Assembly: GCA_044221335.1 (NCBI GenBank)
Contig: JBGAPI010000021.1
Span: 1 to 64,000, forward strand
Length of the DNA: 64,000 nucleotides
Direction of reading: 5' to 3'
DNA from: JBGAPI01 sp044221335
Lineage (GTDB): Bacteria > Pseudomonadota > Gammaproteobacteria > Xanthomonadales > Ahniellaceae
Shown one piece after another: positions 52,934-61,694 of this stretch; the stretch's first letter is position 1, and each line of letters opens with the position of its first letter. Both the position numbers and the translations under genes were made by a program. Below the pieces are notes generated by a model. That model saw only the letters and a program-made list of their open reading frames with translations. It searched no databases and was not told the DNA's origin.

Positions 52934-53487
52934 GGCGACTCCGGTGTCGTCGCCGCACCCGCCACCGACGCGCCGGACCTGGCGTCGGCCGCGGGCTTCG
53001 GCGGCGTCGGGATCAACGGCAGCTCCATCTGCGGTGGTGCGGCGTCGACGTCCGCGGCGTCCGAGCTCGCGGCGCCGGCGACCGACGTTTCCGAGCTCCC
53101 GGCGCTGGCGTCCGACGCGGCTTCGGCGCCAGCGGAAGCCGACGTGGCCTCCGGTCCGGTCGCCGCCGCGGCCCGCGCTGAGAGGTCGTCGAGTTCGGCC
53201 TTGGCCGCGCGTTCGGCCTCGCGGAGGGCGTTGTCGGTATCGCGCACCGCCTCGTTGAGCGGCTTCGTGACCTCGTCGATCCCGGCCCGGGCCGCCGCCA
53301 TCTGCTGCTTCAGTTCTTCGGCGTTGAGCTCGCGCTCGACCTGGTCACGGACCTCGGTATAGGCCAGCCGCGCCTTGCGCAGCATCGCACCCGCGACGCG
53401 CGCCGCCTTCGGCAGCCGTTCCGGACCGAGCACGATCAGGGCCACTACGGCGATGACGCCGAGTTCGCCCGAGCTGATGTCGAACAT
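52930..53487 (-). CDS. tatB: Twin-arginine translocase subunit TatB
   Basis: A 185-residue protein with one N-terminal TM and an amphipathic helix. MFDISSGELGVIAVVALIVL followed by GPERLPKAARVAG contains the TatB-type Glu in the TM and the GPERLP hinge. A long charged helix (about 35-115) and a low-complexity Ala/Ser/Pro-rich tail (120-185) follow. With TatC it forms the substrate-receptor complex. It lies 9 bp after tatA and overlaps tatC. Confidence 0.95.
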   Translation of the reverse strand: MFDISSGELGVIAVVALIVLGPERLPKAARVAGAMLRKARLAYTEVRDQVERELNAEELKQQMAAARAGIDEVTKPLNEAVRDTDNALREAERAAKAELDDLSARAAAATGPEATSASAGAEAASDASAGSSETSVAGAASSDAADVDAAPPQMELPLIPTPPKPAADARSGASVAGAATTPESP

Positions 53488-53496
53488 GGCGCCGGA

Positions 53497-53703
53497 TCAG
53501 GACTTGGAGTCGCCCGGCTTGTCGGACGACTTGTCGGCGCTCTCGTCCTTGATCTTGGGCTGCTCGTCGCCGGCCATGCCCTTCTTGAAGCCCTTGACCG
53601 CCTCGCCGAGGTCGCTGCCGAGATTCTTCAGCTTGCTGGTGCCGAAGACCAGGACGACGACGGCCAGGACGATGAGCCAATGTCCCAGAGAGAAACCACC
53701 CAT
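53497..53703 (-). CDS. tatA: Twin-arginine translocase subunit TatA
   Basis: A 68-residue protein with the TatA start MGGFSLGHWLIVLAVVVLVF, the FGTSKL hinge and the amphipathic helix KNLGSDLGEAVKGFKKGM, then a short acidic/lysine tail. It polymerises to form the translocation pathway. It is the first gene of tatABC, with GAGG before the ATG. No promoter was identified in the repeat-bearing gap upstream. Confidence 0.96.
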   Translation of the reverse strand: MGGFSLGHWLIVLAVVVLVFGTSKLKNLGSDLGEAVKGFKKGMAGDEQPKIKDESADKSSDKPGDSKS

Positions 53704-53828
53704 GGAGCAACCTCGAAAGCGGGGAAGAACTGCAGCATAACGCCTGTGCCGTTTCGGCGCTGACGCCGGAGGTCACGGTTTGGCGCGGGGACGCCGCCTG
53801 TCCCGACCCCCAACCCGCGCTGGTCCCC

Positions 53829-53927
53829 GTCATGGCGAGCGCAGCGAAGCAATCCAGCGCCTTTGCTCTTCGTCGCGCCAGAGTCAGAACTCAAGGCACT
53901 GGATTGCTTCGCTGCGCTCGCAATGAC
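53829..53927. repeat. CATTGCGAG-type palindromic intergenic repeat, copy 3
   Basis: GTCATGGCGAGCGCAGCGAA at the left and TTCGCTGCGCTCGCAATGAC at the right are inverted complements with one mismatch. It lies in the 299-bp gap upstream of tatA, which shows no gene. Confidence 0.85.
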
Positions 53928-54002
53928 GGGCCGGGGGTCGGATCAGGGTCGGGGGGGCGGATCGGGTTCGCGGGCGGGTAGATCGGCGAAATTGGCTCCG
54001 CT

Positions 54003-54686
54003 CTACTTGTTGGTGTATTCCTCGAGCGTGTCGCGGAAGCCGACCACGGCCTCCGGGACCTTGCCGATCCGACCCTCGAAGATCTCGGTCGCCGTGGCGT
54101 CGTTGCCGTAGGCCGCTTCGTTGGCGCTGTTGTCGATCGCGATCACCGCGCCGTCCAGCGCCACGCCGGCGAACAGTCCGCGGCTGCGCGAGTAGGAATA
54201 GATCTCGGCCTTCAGCTCGGAATCGGTCGCGGCGCTGGCGTTGCGACCAACCGGGCCGGCCGCCACCGCGGCGTCGGCGCCGAGGGTGAACTTGCCGTCG
54301 ACCATGGAGTCGACGCCACGGCGCGAGCGGAACACCAGCACCACGTCGGTCGACTGCACGCCGGCCTGGAAGCCGAAGCTGCCGCCGGTCAGCGAGATGT
54401 AGCTCGGATTCGACCAGGTGCCGTCGCGGCCGCGCACCGACACCAGGCCCTTGCCGTGGCGCCCTCCGACCACGAGGCCGGCCTTGATCACGTCCGGGAT
54501 CACCGCGATCGCCTCGGCCTTCGACACGATCGCGTCGGGCACCCGCTTGTCCGGCGCCTGCATGATCTCCTTCAAGACCCGGACCGCGTTGTCGGCCCGC
54601 GAATTGGTCCCGGCAGCGGCGCCGCTGGCGCCGAGCAGTCCGATCAGCAGGCAGGAGATCCAGCGCAGGGAGATACCGGCATGCAT
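54003..54686 (-). CDS. Exported SYLF/Ysc84-domain protein
   Basis: A 227-residue protein. AAGGAG six bases before the ATG at 54686 fixes the start, giving a signal peptide MHAGISLRWISCLLIGLLGA cleaved near GAAAG. The rest is one SYLF domain: KAEAIAVIPDVIKAGLVVGG, GKGLVSVRGRDGTWSNPSYI, LTGGSFGFQAGVQSTDVVLV, and the SRSRGLFAGVALDGAVIAID motif. The domain binds phosphoinositides in eukaryotes; in bacteria the role is unclear, probably at the envelope. There is no lipobox Cys. It lies downstream of the IPTL-type gene on the same strand. Confidence 0.88.
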   Translation of the reverse strand: MHAGISLRWISCLLIGLLGASGAAAGTNSRADNAVRVLKEIMQAPDKRVPDAIVSKAEAIAVIPDVIKAGLVVGGRHGKGLVSVRGRDGTWSNPSYISLTGGSFGFQAGVQSTDVVLVFRSRRGVDSMVDGKFTLGADAAVAAGPVGRNASAATDSELKAEIYSYSRSRGLFAGVALDGAVIAIDNSANEAAYGNDATATEIFEGRIGKVPEAVVGFRDTLEEYTNK

Positions 54687-54783
54687 GAGCCACTCCTTCA
54701 TTCGAGAGGAGCGAAGTCTAGACCGGCGAACGCGTGCGGCGGATGAACGACGGCGCAATCCCGGCGCGATGCGCCGCGCGGAC

Positions 54784-55698
54784 CTAGCGACGACGACCGA
54801 AGGCGCCGCCGATCATGCCGACCAGGGCGAACAGGACGATCAGCGCGGCCGGCGACAGCGTCGGCACGGTCGCGGCGGAACTGCCGCCGCTCGCGGTTCC
54901 GCAAGGCGCCGGCACCGACAGCGCCAGGCCTTCCATCTCCATGAAGTTCGGGCCGTCCATGGTCGCGACGACGGTGGCCTTGCCGGTCGCGAGGTCGATC
55001 CGCGCGAGGTCGCTGGCGCGCAGCACCTGCGGCTCGTTGGCCGGCGGCGGGTTGTAGTCGAGGCTCGCCCACAACGTGCCGTTGGCGTCGAAGTCGAGGC
55101 CGCCGTCGTAGAACTTGCGCGGCGTGTCGAGGGTTCCGATGCGAGTGGCGGAGGCGTCGGCTGGATTGATCTCGTACAGCGCCGCGCCGTCACCGATCGA
55201 AATGCCGTACAGCTTGCTGCCCTTCGCGGCGAGACCGGTGATGGCGGCGCCGAGGGTGCCGACGAGCCGGGTGGCGCCCGAACTGACGTTGACTTCCCAC
55301 AGTTTGCCGGTGGTGTCCGACGAGGCCCACAACCGGCCGTCGCAGGTGGCCGCCAGACCGAAGTCGAGCGCGTTGAACTGACCGGTGCCCTGGCCCTGCA
55401 GGCCGAGCGAGCCGACGACCGTCGCATGGCCGCTGCTGGTGCTGATCCGGATCAGCGTCTCGACGCCGTCGGACACGCCGTACAGTGTGCCGTCGGGTGC
55501 GAACGCCAGGCCCTCGACGTCGGTGATCGCGACGCCGCCGGTACTGCCGAACTTGCCGACCTCGGTGATGTGGCCGTTCGCGAGGTCGACCTTGTAGAGG
55601 GCGTCATCCCACGAACCAAAACCGACCGGGTCCGCCAGCGCGAGGACCGGTGACAGGAGGAGCACGATGGCTCCAGCTAGCCGCTTGAGCGGACTCAT
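54784..55698 (-). CDS. Secreted beta-propeller-like protein with IPTL-CTERM-like tail
   Basis: A 304-residue precursor with a signal peptide (MSPLKRLAGAIVLLLSPVLA). The mature part has repeated strand patterns with DGTLYGVSDG, GRLWASSDTTG, KLYGISIGDG and GTLWASLDYN, suggesting a small propeller. The C-terminus reads VPTLSPAALIVLFALVGMIG then GAFGRRR: a short motif, a hydrophobic helix and a basic end, the three-part layout of IPTL-CTERM protein-sorting signals. It would be held in the inner membrane until processed by a sorting enzyme; none is encoded in this window. The ligand or role is unknown. Confidence 0.82.
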   Translation of the reverse strand: MSPLKRLAGAIVLLLSPVLALADPVGFGSWDDALYKVDLANGHITEVGKFGSTGGVAITDVEGLAFAPDGTLYGVSDGVETLIRISTSSGHATVVGSLGLQGQGTGQFNALDFGLAATCDGRLWASSDTTGKLWEVNVSSGATRLVGTLGAAITGLAAKGSKLYGISIGDGAALYEINPADASATRIGTLDTPRKFYDGGLDFDANGTLWASLDYNPPPANEPQVLRASDLARIDLATGKATVVATMDGPNFMEMEGLALSVPAPCGTASGGSSAATVPTLSPAALIVLFALVGMIGGAFGRRR

Positions 55699-55758
55699 GG
55701 TTCGTCGGGTTGTGTTCTAATTCTTGGATTATTCGCCGCAGGGCGCATTGCGGCTCGT

Positions 55759-55779
55759 TGAGCGTATCACGATCGCTCA
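55759..55779. promoter_or_regulatory. Dyad in the divergent hemH promoter region
   Basis: TGAGCG-N9-CGCTCA is a perfect 6+6 inverted repeat in an AT-richer stretch between the IPTL-type gene and hemH. It could be an operator for either gene; no regulator is assigned. Confidence 0.35.
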
Positions 55780-55845
55780 GCCCATCAAACACTTACGGAC
55801 GGGGTGGCGGCGGCGCCGCCATCCCCGGTGAAGAGCGAACGACTC

Positions 55846-56871
55846 ATGGGGAAGTACTTTCGTGGGGTGCGGTTGGATGCAGCGGGGCGGCCGGCGGCTT
55901 CCGGGACGGCGATCGTGCTGGTCAACCTGGGAACCCCGGACGCCCCGACCACTGCGGCAGTCCGGCGCTATCTCGCTGAATTCCTTTGGGATCCGCGCGT
56001 CGTCGAGCAGCCGCGCTGGCTCTGGTGGCTGATCCTGAACGGAGTCATCCTGCGCATCCGGCCCCGCCGTTCCGCCCACGCCTATCAGGCGGTCTGGACC
56101 GCAGCCGGCTCGCCCCTGCTGGTCGGGTCCGAGGCCTTGGCGGCGGGAATGCGCAAGGCCATCGGGCCGGGCAGCGCCGTCGCGCTGGCGATGCGTTACG
56201 GCAATCCGTCCATCCGCCAGGTGCTGCGGGAACTGGCCGAGGCCGGCCATGGCCGCTTCGTGGTGCTGCCGCTCTACCCGCAGTATTCGGCGACGACCAC
56301 GGCCGCCGTGATCGATGCTGTCAGCGCCGAACTCGCGAGCTGGCGGGTCCTGCCGGAGCTGCGCTGGGTGACGAGCTACACCGACCACCCCGCCTATGTC
56401 GCCGCGTTGGCGGCGTCGGTGCGCGAACACTGGGCGGCGCGCGGCCGCGGCGAGAAGCTGCTGCTGTCCTTCCACGGCATCCCGGAACGCTATGTCGCCG
56501 CCGGCGATCCCTACCAGGCCGAGTGCTTGCGCACCGCGGCGGCGCTGCAGAAGGCGCTCGAACTGCCCGACGCCGCGTTCCAGGTCGCGTTCCAGTCGCG
56601 CGTCGGCCGCGAGCCCTGGCTGTCGCCGTACACCGACGAGACACTGAAGGAACTCGGCCGCGCCGGCATCGGCACGCTCGACGTGCTCTGCCCCGGCTTC
56701 GCCGTCGACTGCCTGGAAACCGACGAGGAAATCGCTCTGCGCGGCGCCGAGGAGTTCACCGGGGCGGGCGGCAAGGAGCTGCGCTACATCCGGGCGCTGA
56801 ACGAGCGGGCGGATCACGTGCAGGCGCTGCTGGGGTTGCTGCGGGGTATTGCCGGGGACTGGTTGGCATAG
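55846..56871 (+). CDS. hemH: Ferrochelatase
   Basis: A 341-residue enzyme that inserts Fe2+ into protoporphyrin IX, the last step of haem synthesis. AIVLVNLGTPDAP starts the domain, VLPLYPQYSATTT (~140-152) is conserved, the metal-site His210 lies in LLLSFHGIPERY, FQSRVGREPWLSPYT is the porphyrin-binding loop and CPGFAVDCLETDEEI contains the conserved acidic residues. The ATG at 55846 is preferred; an in-frame GTG 42 bp upstream is possible. It is not linked to other hem genes here. Confidence 0.95.
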   Translation: MGKYFRGVRLDAAGRPAASGTAIVLVNLGTPDAPTTAAVRRYLAEFLWDPRVVEQPRWLWWLILNGVILRIRPRRSAHAYQAVWTAAGSPLLVGSEALAAGMRKAIGPGSAVALAMRYGNPSIRQVLRELAEAGHGRFVVLPLYPQYSATTTAAVIDAVSAELASWRVLPELRWVTSYTDHPAYVAALAASVREHWAARGRGEKLLLSFHGIPERYVAAGDPYQAECLRTAAALQKALELPDAAFQVAFQSRVGREPWLSPYTDETLKELGRAGIGTLDVLCPGFAVDCLETDEEIALRGAEEFTGAGGKELRYIRALNERADHVQALLGLLRGIAGDWLA

Positions 56872-56888
56872 CCCCCAGCCCGAGTCCC

Positions 56889-56930
56889 GTCAGCGCGAGC
56901 GCAGCGAAGCAATCCAGCGCCTTCGCTTCG
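56889..56930. repeat. Half copy of the CATTGCGAG-type repeat (copy 4)
   Basis: GTCAGCGCGAGCGCAGCGAA, then GCAATCCAGCGCCTTCGC, matches the left half of the family; the right arm is missing. It lies between hemH and the hydrolase gene. Confidence 0.7.
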
Positions 56931-57005
56931 GCCGTGGCGGAAACACACCTAAACCAGTCGAATCCGCCAGCCCGAACCGGGTCCGGCGCCCTGTACCCTG
57001 CGCTC

Positions 57006-57962
57006 ATGTCGTCCACGAGCGCTCGATCGACCCCGATGAAGGAACTGCGCCTAAGCCTCCCCCACCTGGAGCTCGCCGCCGTCGAATACGGCCCCGCCGA
57101 CGGCATCCCGCTGATCGCGCTGCACGGCTGGCTCGACAATGCCGCGTCGTTCGAGACCCTGGCGCCGCTGCTGCCTGGCCATCGGATCGTCGCCCTGGAC
57201 TGGCCCGGCCACGGGCGCTCGCAGCATCGGCCGGACGGCGCCTGGTACCACTACATCGACTACCTGCACGACCTCGACCTGGCGCTCGACGCGCTCGGCT
57301 GGGAGCGCTGCCGGATCGTCGCCCACTCGCTCGGCGGCGCGATCGCCAGCGTCTACGCGGCGGCCCGGCCGGAGCGGGTCGAACGGCTCGCGCTGATCGA
57401 GGCGCTGGGACCGATCTCGACGCCGCCGGAAAAGGCGCTCGGCCTGCTGCGTGCCGCACTGACCGACCGCATCGATATCCGCTCCAAGTCGCTGCGCGTG
57501 TTCCCCGACCTCGAGCCGGCGGTGCGTGCGCGGATGAAGAGCGACACCATGGCGCTGTCGCGCGAGGCGGCGACGCGACTCGTCACCCGCGGCACCCGTG
57601 CGGTCGATGGTGGTTTCGTCTGGTCGAGCGACCCTCGACTGACGCTGACCAGTGCCATTCGGCTGACGGAAGAGCAGGTTCTCGCCTACCTCGCCGGCCT
57701 GACCGTGCCGACGCTCGCGATCATGGCCGATCCGCCGTTCCCGTTCGTCGGCGGGCCGTCGATGCAGCGGCGGATGGATGCCGTACCCGGACTGCGACTG
57801 CTGCGGGTTCCGGGCAGCCATCACCTGCACCTGGAAAACCCGGCCAGCGTGGCGGAGCCGATCACGGCATTTTTCGCCGAAGCGCCGGCGTTTTCCCGGG
57901 GTGTGGCCGCGGCGACTGCGGCCGACGGCGCCGCAACGATCGACGGTACCCGTTCGACCTAG
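57006..57962 (+). CDS. Alpha/beta-fold hydrolase
   Basis: A 318-residue cytosolic hydrolase. The HG oxyanion motif is LIALHGWLDN (~37-46), the nucleophile elbow AHSLGG places Ser108, and the C-terminal His lies in RVPGSHHLHLENP. FVGGPSMQRRMD lies in the acid-strand region. The family covers esterases and C-C bond hydrolases; the substrate is not evident. MSSTSARS at 57006 is chosen; an ATG at 57036 (MKELRLS) is equally possible and begins the first strand. It stands alone, 135 bp after hemH. Confidence 0.88.
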   Translation: MSSTSARSTPMKELRLSLPHLELAAVEYGPADGIPLIALHGWLDNAASFETLAPLLPGHRIVALDWPGHGRSQHRPDGAWYHYIDYLHDLDLALDALGWERCRIVAHSLGGAIASVYAAARPERVERLALIEALGPISTPPEKALGLLRAALTDRIDIRSKSLRVFPDLEPAVRARMKSDTMALSREAATRLVTRGTRAVDGGFVWSSDPRLTLTSAIRLTEEQVLAYLAGLTVPTLAIMADPPFPFVGGPSMQRRMDAVPGLRLLRVPGSHHLHLENPASVAEPITAFFAEAPAFSRGVAAATAADGAATIDGTRST

Positions 57963-58152
57963 CAGGCTGCCGAAGCGCCCCGCAGCGTCGATCGTTGGCG
58001 GGACGGCGCCCGCGCAGCCGCCGGGACGACAGCACCGAGCGGCCGGGTAGCATCGACGGGTGCGGCAGGCTGTCCGCATCTGGCCGTGCTTTGCGTTCCT
58101 GTGGGCAGGGTCGATCCTGCGGCCCGACGACCGCGACCGAGGAACACGCATC

Positions 58153-59997
58153 GTGCAAGCGCTGAAGGGATTGTTCGTTCTCGCCCTCGCGGCGGCGTTC
58201 GGGCTCGGCGAATACCGCCTGGTCTCGGACCGGCTCGCCGAACTGGCCTGGCCCACCGTCATCGGAACGGTGAGCGGCCACGACGTCGTCACCAGCACCA
58301 CCCGCGAGAAGCGCGGCACCCGCACGTCGACGACCCGCTACGCCGTGGTGAGCTACCGCCTGTCCTCGCCGGACGGGCGAAAGATGCCGGAGCTGCAGGC
58401 GACGCTGGCCGGCGGCAACGCTCCGCCGATCGGCGCCGAAGTGCAGCTGAAGGTCGACCCCGGGCATCCGGATGATGTCGTCGAGTACTCGCTGTTCGGC
58501 ATCTGGGTCGTCCCTGCCGCGGTCGCGCTCTTCGGCGCCGCGCTGCTGTTCGTCGCCGGACACGTGCTGTGGCCATCCCGCGGCGGATCACGCGAACGCG
58601 CCCGCGCGGCGGCGGGCCGCCTGCGCGCGGGCCCGATGGCCCAGCGTGTCGTCCAGTTCGGGCTGATCGGCACCTTCCTGATCGCGGTGGTGTTCCTGAA
58701 GAGCCTCGGCCTGATGCTGTTCGGAGCGCTGTTCGTGCTGATCAGCCTGGCGCTCGTGAGCGGCAGTCTCGGTCGCGCCGCCAGGCGCCTGCTCGGCGCC
58801 GTCACCACGCTTCCGGAGGACGCACGACCGGGCCCGCTCGGCCTTCTCGTCGATCTCGTCGAGATGACCACGCTGGCGCTGATCGCCGTCGTGTTCCTGG
58901 GCGCCAGCCTGCTGGCGATCACCAAGGGCTACGACAACCTGCGGGGCGGCCGGGTCTGGGGCTCGCCGGCGATCAACCGCATCCACACCCTGCTGTGGCT
59001 GCCGCAGGACTTCGATCGCGCCTTGTGCGACGTGACCGGCGCACGCGACCTGGATGCCGCGCGCTGGCTGGCGGGCAACGGCGCACGCGCGGCGGTCGTC
59101 TGCGCCAGCGGCCCGCCGCTGGTATCGCCGGCCGCGATCTTCGACGATCCGATATTCCCGCGCGGCGAGTCGGTGCTGACGGCCCTGCTGACGCAGGCGC
59201 TCCGGGACGAGCAGGTCGCCGATGTCCGTCGCTTCCTTGAGCAGGGTGCCAGCGCCAAGGCGAAGATCGACGGCCGCCCACTGCTGTTCTACGCGGCGCA
59301 GAACAAGATCGACGGCGCGGTCGCCGCGCTGCTCGACCACGGAGCCGATCCGAACGCCACCGTCGGCAACGGCACCGTGCTTTCGGAGATGGCGACGCTG
59401 GACCAGCGCGACCGCGGCCGCGCGTACCTGAAACAGATGGTCGCCCACGGCGGCGATCTCGAGCGACCGCTGGCCGACGGCAAGCCGCTGCTGTTGCAGC
59501 TCTGCCGCGAGCCCGGCGTCGACGACGCCGAAACCATCGGCGCGCTGCTCGAACTAGGCGCCCGCACCGACGCCGCCGACGCCGACGGCCGAACCTGCGC
59601 CGACTATCTCGCCGCGATCGGCCTCGACGACGCGCTCGCCACTCTGCGCGCTCGCGGCGGACGCAGCGGCCGCCTCGCCAGCGGCACTCCGATCACGCCG
59701 GCCAGCGATGCCGGCTGGGCCGCGCTCGCGCAGATCCAGTCGATGCACGGCAAGGAGCCGGCGGAGTGGTCGCCCCCGTTCACGGCGCTGGGCCTGTCGG
59801 AGCTGACCGCCGGCCTGGTTGCCGGTGTGCTTCCCCGCGGAACGCCCGTCGTGTCCGGATTCCAGCAGGGCGAGCGCGCCTCGGCACTGGCGTGCGATCC
59901 GATCGAGCCGCGCTACTGCATCGCGCTGGAGTTGCGGCGGAGCAGCGCGTCGTCGACGGGCTGGAACGTGATCAGCCTCTGGCGCGCGCCACCGTAG
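58153..59997 (+). CDS. DUF3592 membrane protein with C-terminal ankyrin-like repeats
   Basis: A 614-residue protein. TM1 (LKGLFVLALAAAFGLGEYRL) is followed by a DUF3592 region with TVIGTVSGHDV, YAVVSYRLSSPDG and VDPGHPDDVVEYSLFG, then TMs at ~118-138, ~170-205 and ~240-265. The C-terminal half has ankyrin-type helices: DVRRFLEQGASAKAKIDGRP, GAVAALLDHGADPNATVGNG, IGALLELGARTDAADADGRT. A GTG at 58153 with GAGGA upstream is favoured over a GTG at 58060 because it puts the TM at the N-terminus. The TAG stop lies in a CCGTAGGGCGCGC repeat. Ankyrin repeats suggest protein binding; the function is unknown. Confidence 0.8.
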   Translation: MQALKGLFVLALAAAFGLGEYRLVSDRLAELAWPTVIGTVSGHDVVTSTTREKRGTRTSTTRYAVVSYRLSSPDGRKMPELQATLAGGNAPPIGAEVQLKVDPGHPDDVVEYSLFGIWVVPAAVALFGAALLFVAGHVLWPSRGGSRERARAAAGRLRAGPMAQRVVQFGLIGTFLIAVVFLKSLGLMLFGALFVLISLALVSGSLGRAARRLLGAVTTLPEDARPGPLGLLVDLVEMTTLALIAVVFLGASLLAITKGYDNLRGGRVWGSPAINRIHTLLWLPQDFDRALCDVTGARDLDAARWLAGNGARAAVVCASGPPLVSPAAIFDDPIFPRGESVLTALLTQALRDEQVADVRRFLEQGASAKAKIDGRPLLFYAAQNKIDGAVAALLDHGADPNATVGNGTVLSEMATLDQRDRGRAYLKQMVAHGGDLERPLADGKPLLLQLCREPGVDDAETIGALLELGARTDAADADGRTCADYLAAIGLDDALATLRARGGRSGRLASGTPITPASDAGWAALAQIQSMHGKEPAEWSPPFTALGLSELTAGLVAGVLPRGTPVVSGFQQGERASALACDPIEPRYCIALELRRSSASSTGWNVISLWRAPP

Positions 59998-60076
59998 GGC
60001 GCGCGCTGCGCGCCGACGCTCCCGACGGACCCCGCATCGACGTGAGGTGCGGATGGAAGTCGGCGCGCGGCGCGCC
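59994..60076. repeat. Degenerate GTAGGGCG palindromic element
   Basis: GTAGGGCGCGCGCTGCGCGC at 59994 and GTCGGCGCGCGGCGCGCC at 60059 face each other across ~40 bp in the gap after the ankyrin-protein gene. The first supplies that gene's TAG stop. Confidence 0.6.
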
Positions 60077-60121
60077 GTCGCCTCGATTCTCGACGACGTT
60101 TCAAGACGTCGTGCGCCAGCA

Positions 60122-60844
60122 TCAGGACGCCGGCGCAGCCGTTCCGGCGATCGCGCCGAAGGTCCGCCGCCGCGCCAGCCACAGGCGGATCGACTTCACC
60201 GGCCAAGCCATGCGCCAGGTCATGTAGAAGGCGGCCCACAGGCTCACGCTGCGATGACCGCTTTGAACCCGCGAAGAATAGAATCCGATCTCCACCAGAT
60301 GCTGCAATTCCTCGTTCGCGAAGTCCTGGGTCAGCGACAACTCCGTCTCCGGGCTGGATCGCCGCCATTCTCCTTCGCGGCGTCCTCGTAGCACCTGAAA
60401 CACCCTGTACAGGTCGGCTGTCTCCGTGGCTGCCGGGAGACCGTAGGCGTCCTTGCGACCCCACGCGGGGTAGACGCCGGGCATCGTCGAGTTGCTGACC
60501 GACAACACCGTGCCGCCGATCTGCTGGGCGAACGACACCCAGACGCCCTTGGACGACTCCATGATCGTCGCCGACGAGCCCTCATCGGGGCGGACATACA
60601 GGAGGGCCCGCAGCCGAGGCACTCCCGTCGCGCCGGCGGGCACGAACCCCAGGCGCTCGAGCTCCGCGTGCCGTCGCTTCGCCAGGACGCTGCCGGCCAG
60701 CACCTCGTCCGCGTCAAGGATCGGCAATCGGTAGGACTCGGGCACCTTCGTCAGGAACCGCACGGCAATCGGCCCCACCAGGTACTGGGAGGCAACGAAC
60801 ACGATCGGAATCTGCGCCCATAGCGGGAGGTCGAGCGGACTCAT
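60122..60844 (-). CDS. Hypothetical protein with one N-terminal TM
   Basis: A 240-residue protein I do not recognise. A hydrophobic segment at ~8-28 (WAQIPIVFVASQYLVGPIAV) is followed by a soluble alpha/beta region (ILDADEVLAGSVLAKRRHAE, RLRALLYVRPDEGSSATIME, GGTVLSVSNSTMPGVYPAWG) and a basic C-terminus (WRMAWPVKSIRLWLARRRTF). The ATG at 60844 is chosen; a GTG 30 bp upstream is possible. Codon use is a little less G/C-rich at third positions than its neighbours, hinting at a different origin. It lies in line with the YgjP-type gene on the same strand but 61 bp downstream of it. Confidence 0.65.
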   Translation of the reverse strand: MSPLDLPLWAQIPIVFVASQYLVGPIAVRFLTKVPESYRLPILDADEVLAGSVLAKRRHAELERLGFVPAGATGVPRLRALLYVRPDEGSSATIMESSKGVWVSFAQQIGGTVLSVSNSTMPGVYPAWGRKDAYGLPAATETADLYRVFQVLRGRREGEWRRSSPETELSLTQDFANEELQHLVEIGFYSSRVQSGHRSVSLWAAFYMTWRMAWPVKSIRLWLARRRTFGAIAGTAAPAS

Positions 60845-60904
60845 CGTCGACGACCGTTCATTGATCCTCGGCACCCGCGCTCGTTCAAGGCCAGCGCCCC
60901 GGGT

Positions 60905-61672
60905 TCAATCCAGCTCGCTCCCGATCCACCGCGCCAGCTCCGCCTTCACCACGTGCCCGTACTTCGACAGCCAGTGACGGTCCTGCTCGAACTCGGGATG
61001 TACAGCCTCGACCCGCGCCCAGAAGCGCTTGCCGTGGTTGCGGATCCACAGGTGACACATCTCGTGCGCGACGACGTACTGCAGCGCCGCGGGCGGCGCC
61101 AGCATCAGCGCGAGGTCCAGGGTCATCCGGCCGCTGATCGACAGCGAACCCCACAGGCTCTTCATCGGCAGCAGGCGGGTGGAGCGGACCGGCTTGCCGA
61201 CCGCCGGCTCCAGCTCCGCCACGATCGCGGCGACCTCGCGCTTCATCTGGGTCATGATGAAGCTGCGCACCGCCCGCTGCTCGATGCGCTGGGCGTCGGG
61301 GTGTTCCAGGTCCAGGGCGAAGGTGATCACTCCGTCCTCGACCCGGATCCGCGGGAACACGTTGTGCTCCCAGCGCACCGGCAGGCGCTCGCCGCGCCAC
61401 AGCAGCGAATCGCGGCGGCCCGGGGTCGGGGCCGCGAGGCGCTGGCCGAGGCGCTCCAGCTCGCGCAGCTTGCGCTCCAGCCAGTGCAGGTTCTCTCGAA
61501 GAAAGGCTTTGAGATGAACGGGATGGACGCCGCGCGGCGAGGACACCCGCGGGCCGTCGGCGCCGACCGTGAGGCTCAGCCGGCGCGCGCGCGGGTGCTC
61601 GGCATGCAGGACGCGGATGCGGCGCCCGCTGTCGGTCTCGAGTTCCAGGAATTGACGGTCGTCTTTGTTCAT
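60905..61672 (-). CDS. YgjP-type metal-dependent hydrolase (DUF45)
   Basis: A 255-residue cytosolic metalloprotease-like protein. The zinc motif is HEMCH (His203, Glu204, His207), with a likely third ligand at His213 in RNHGKRFW. The preceding KSLWGSLSISGRMTLDLALM (~171-190) is the conserved segment of the YgjP/DUF45 family (related to the WLM/M48 metallopeptidase groups). The N-terminal half is beta-rich (RRLSLTVGADGPRVSSPRGV). The biological substrate is unknown. It starts 22 bp from the rdgC stop on the same strand, so it is probably co-transcribed with rdgC. Confidence 0.88.
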   Translation of the reverse strand: MNKDDRQFLELETDSGRRIRVLHAEHPRARRLSLTVGADGPRVSSPRGVHPVHLKAFLRENLHWLERKLRELERLGQRLAAPTPGRRDSLLWRGERLPVRWEHNVFPRIRVEDGVITFALDLEHPDAQRIEQRAVRSFIMTQMKREVAAIVAELEPAVGKPVRSTRLLPMKSLWGSLSISGRMTLDLALMLAPPAALQYVVAHEMCHLWIRNHGKRFWARVEAVHPEFEQDRHWLSKYGHVVKAELARWIGSELD

Positions 61673-61694
61673 TCCGGGAGACGACCGCGCTCGG

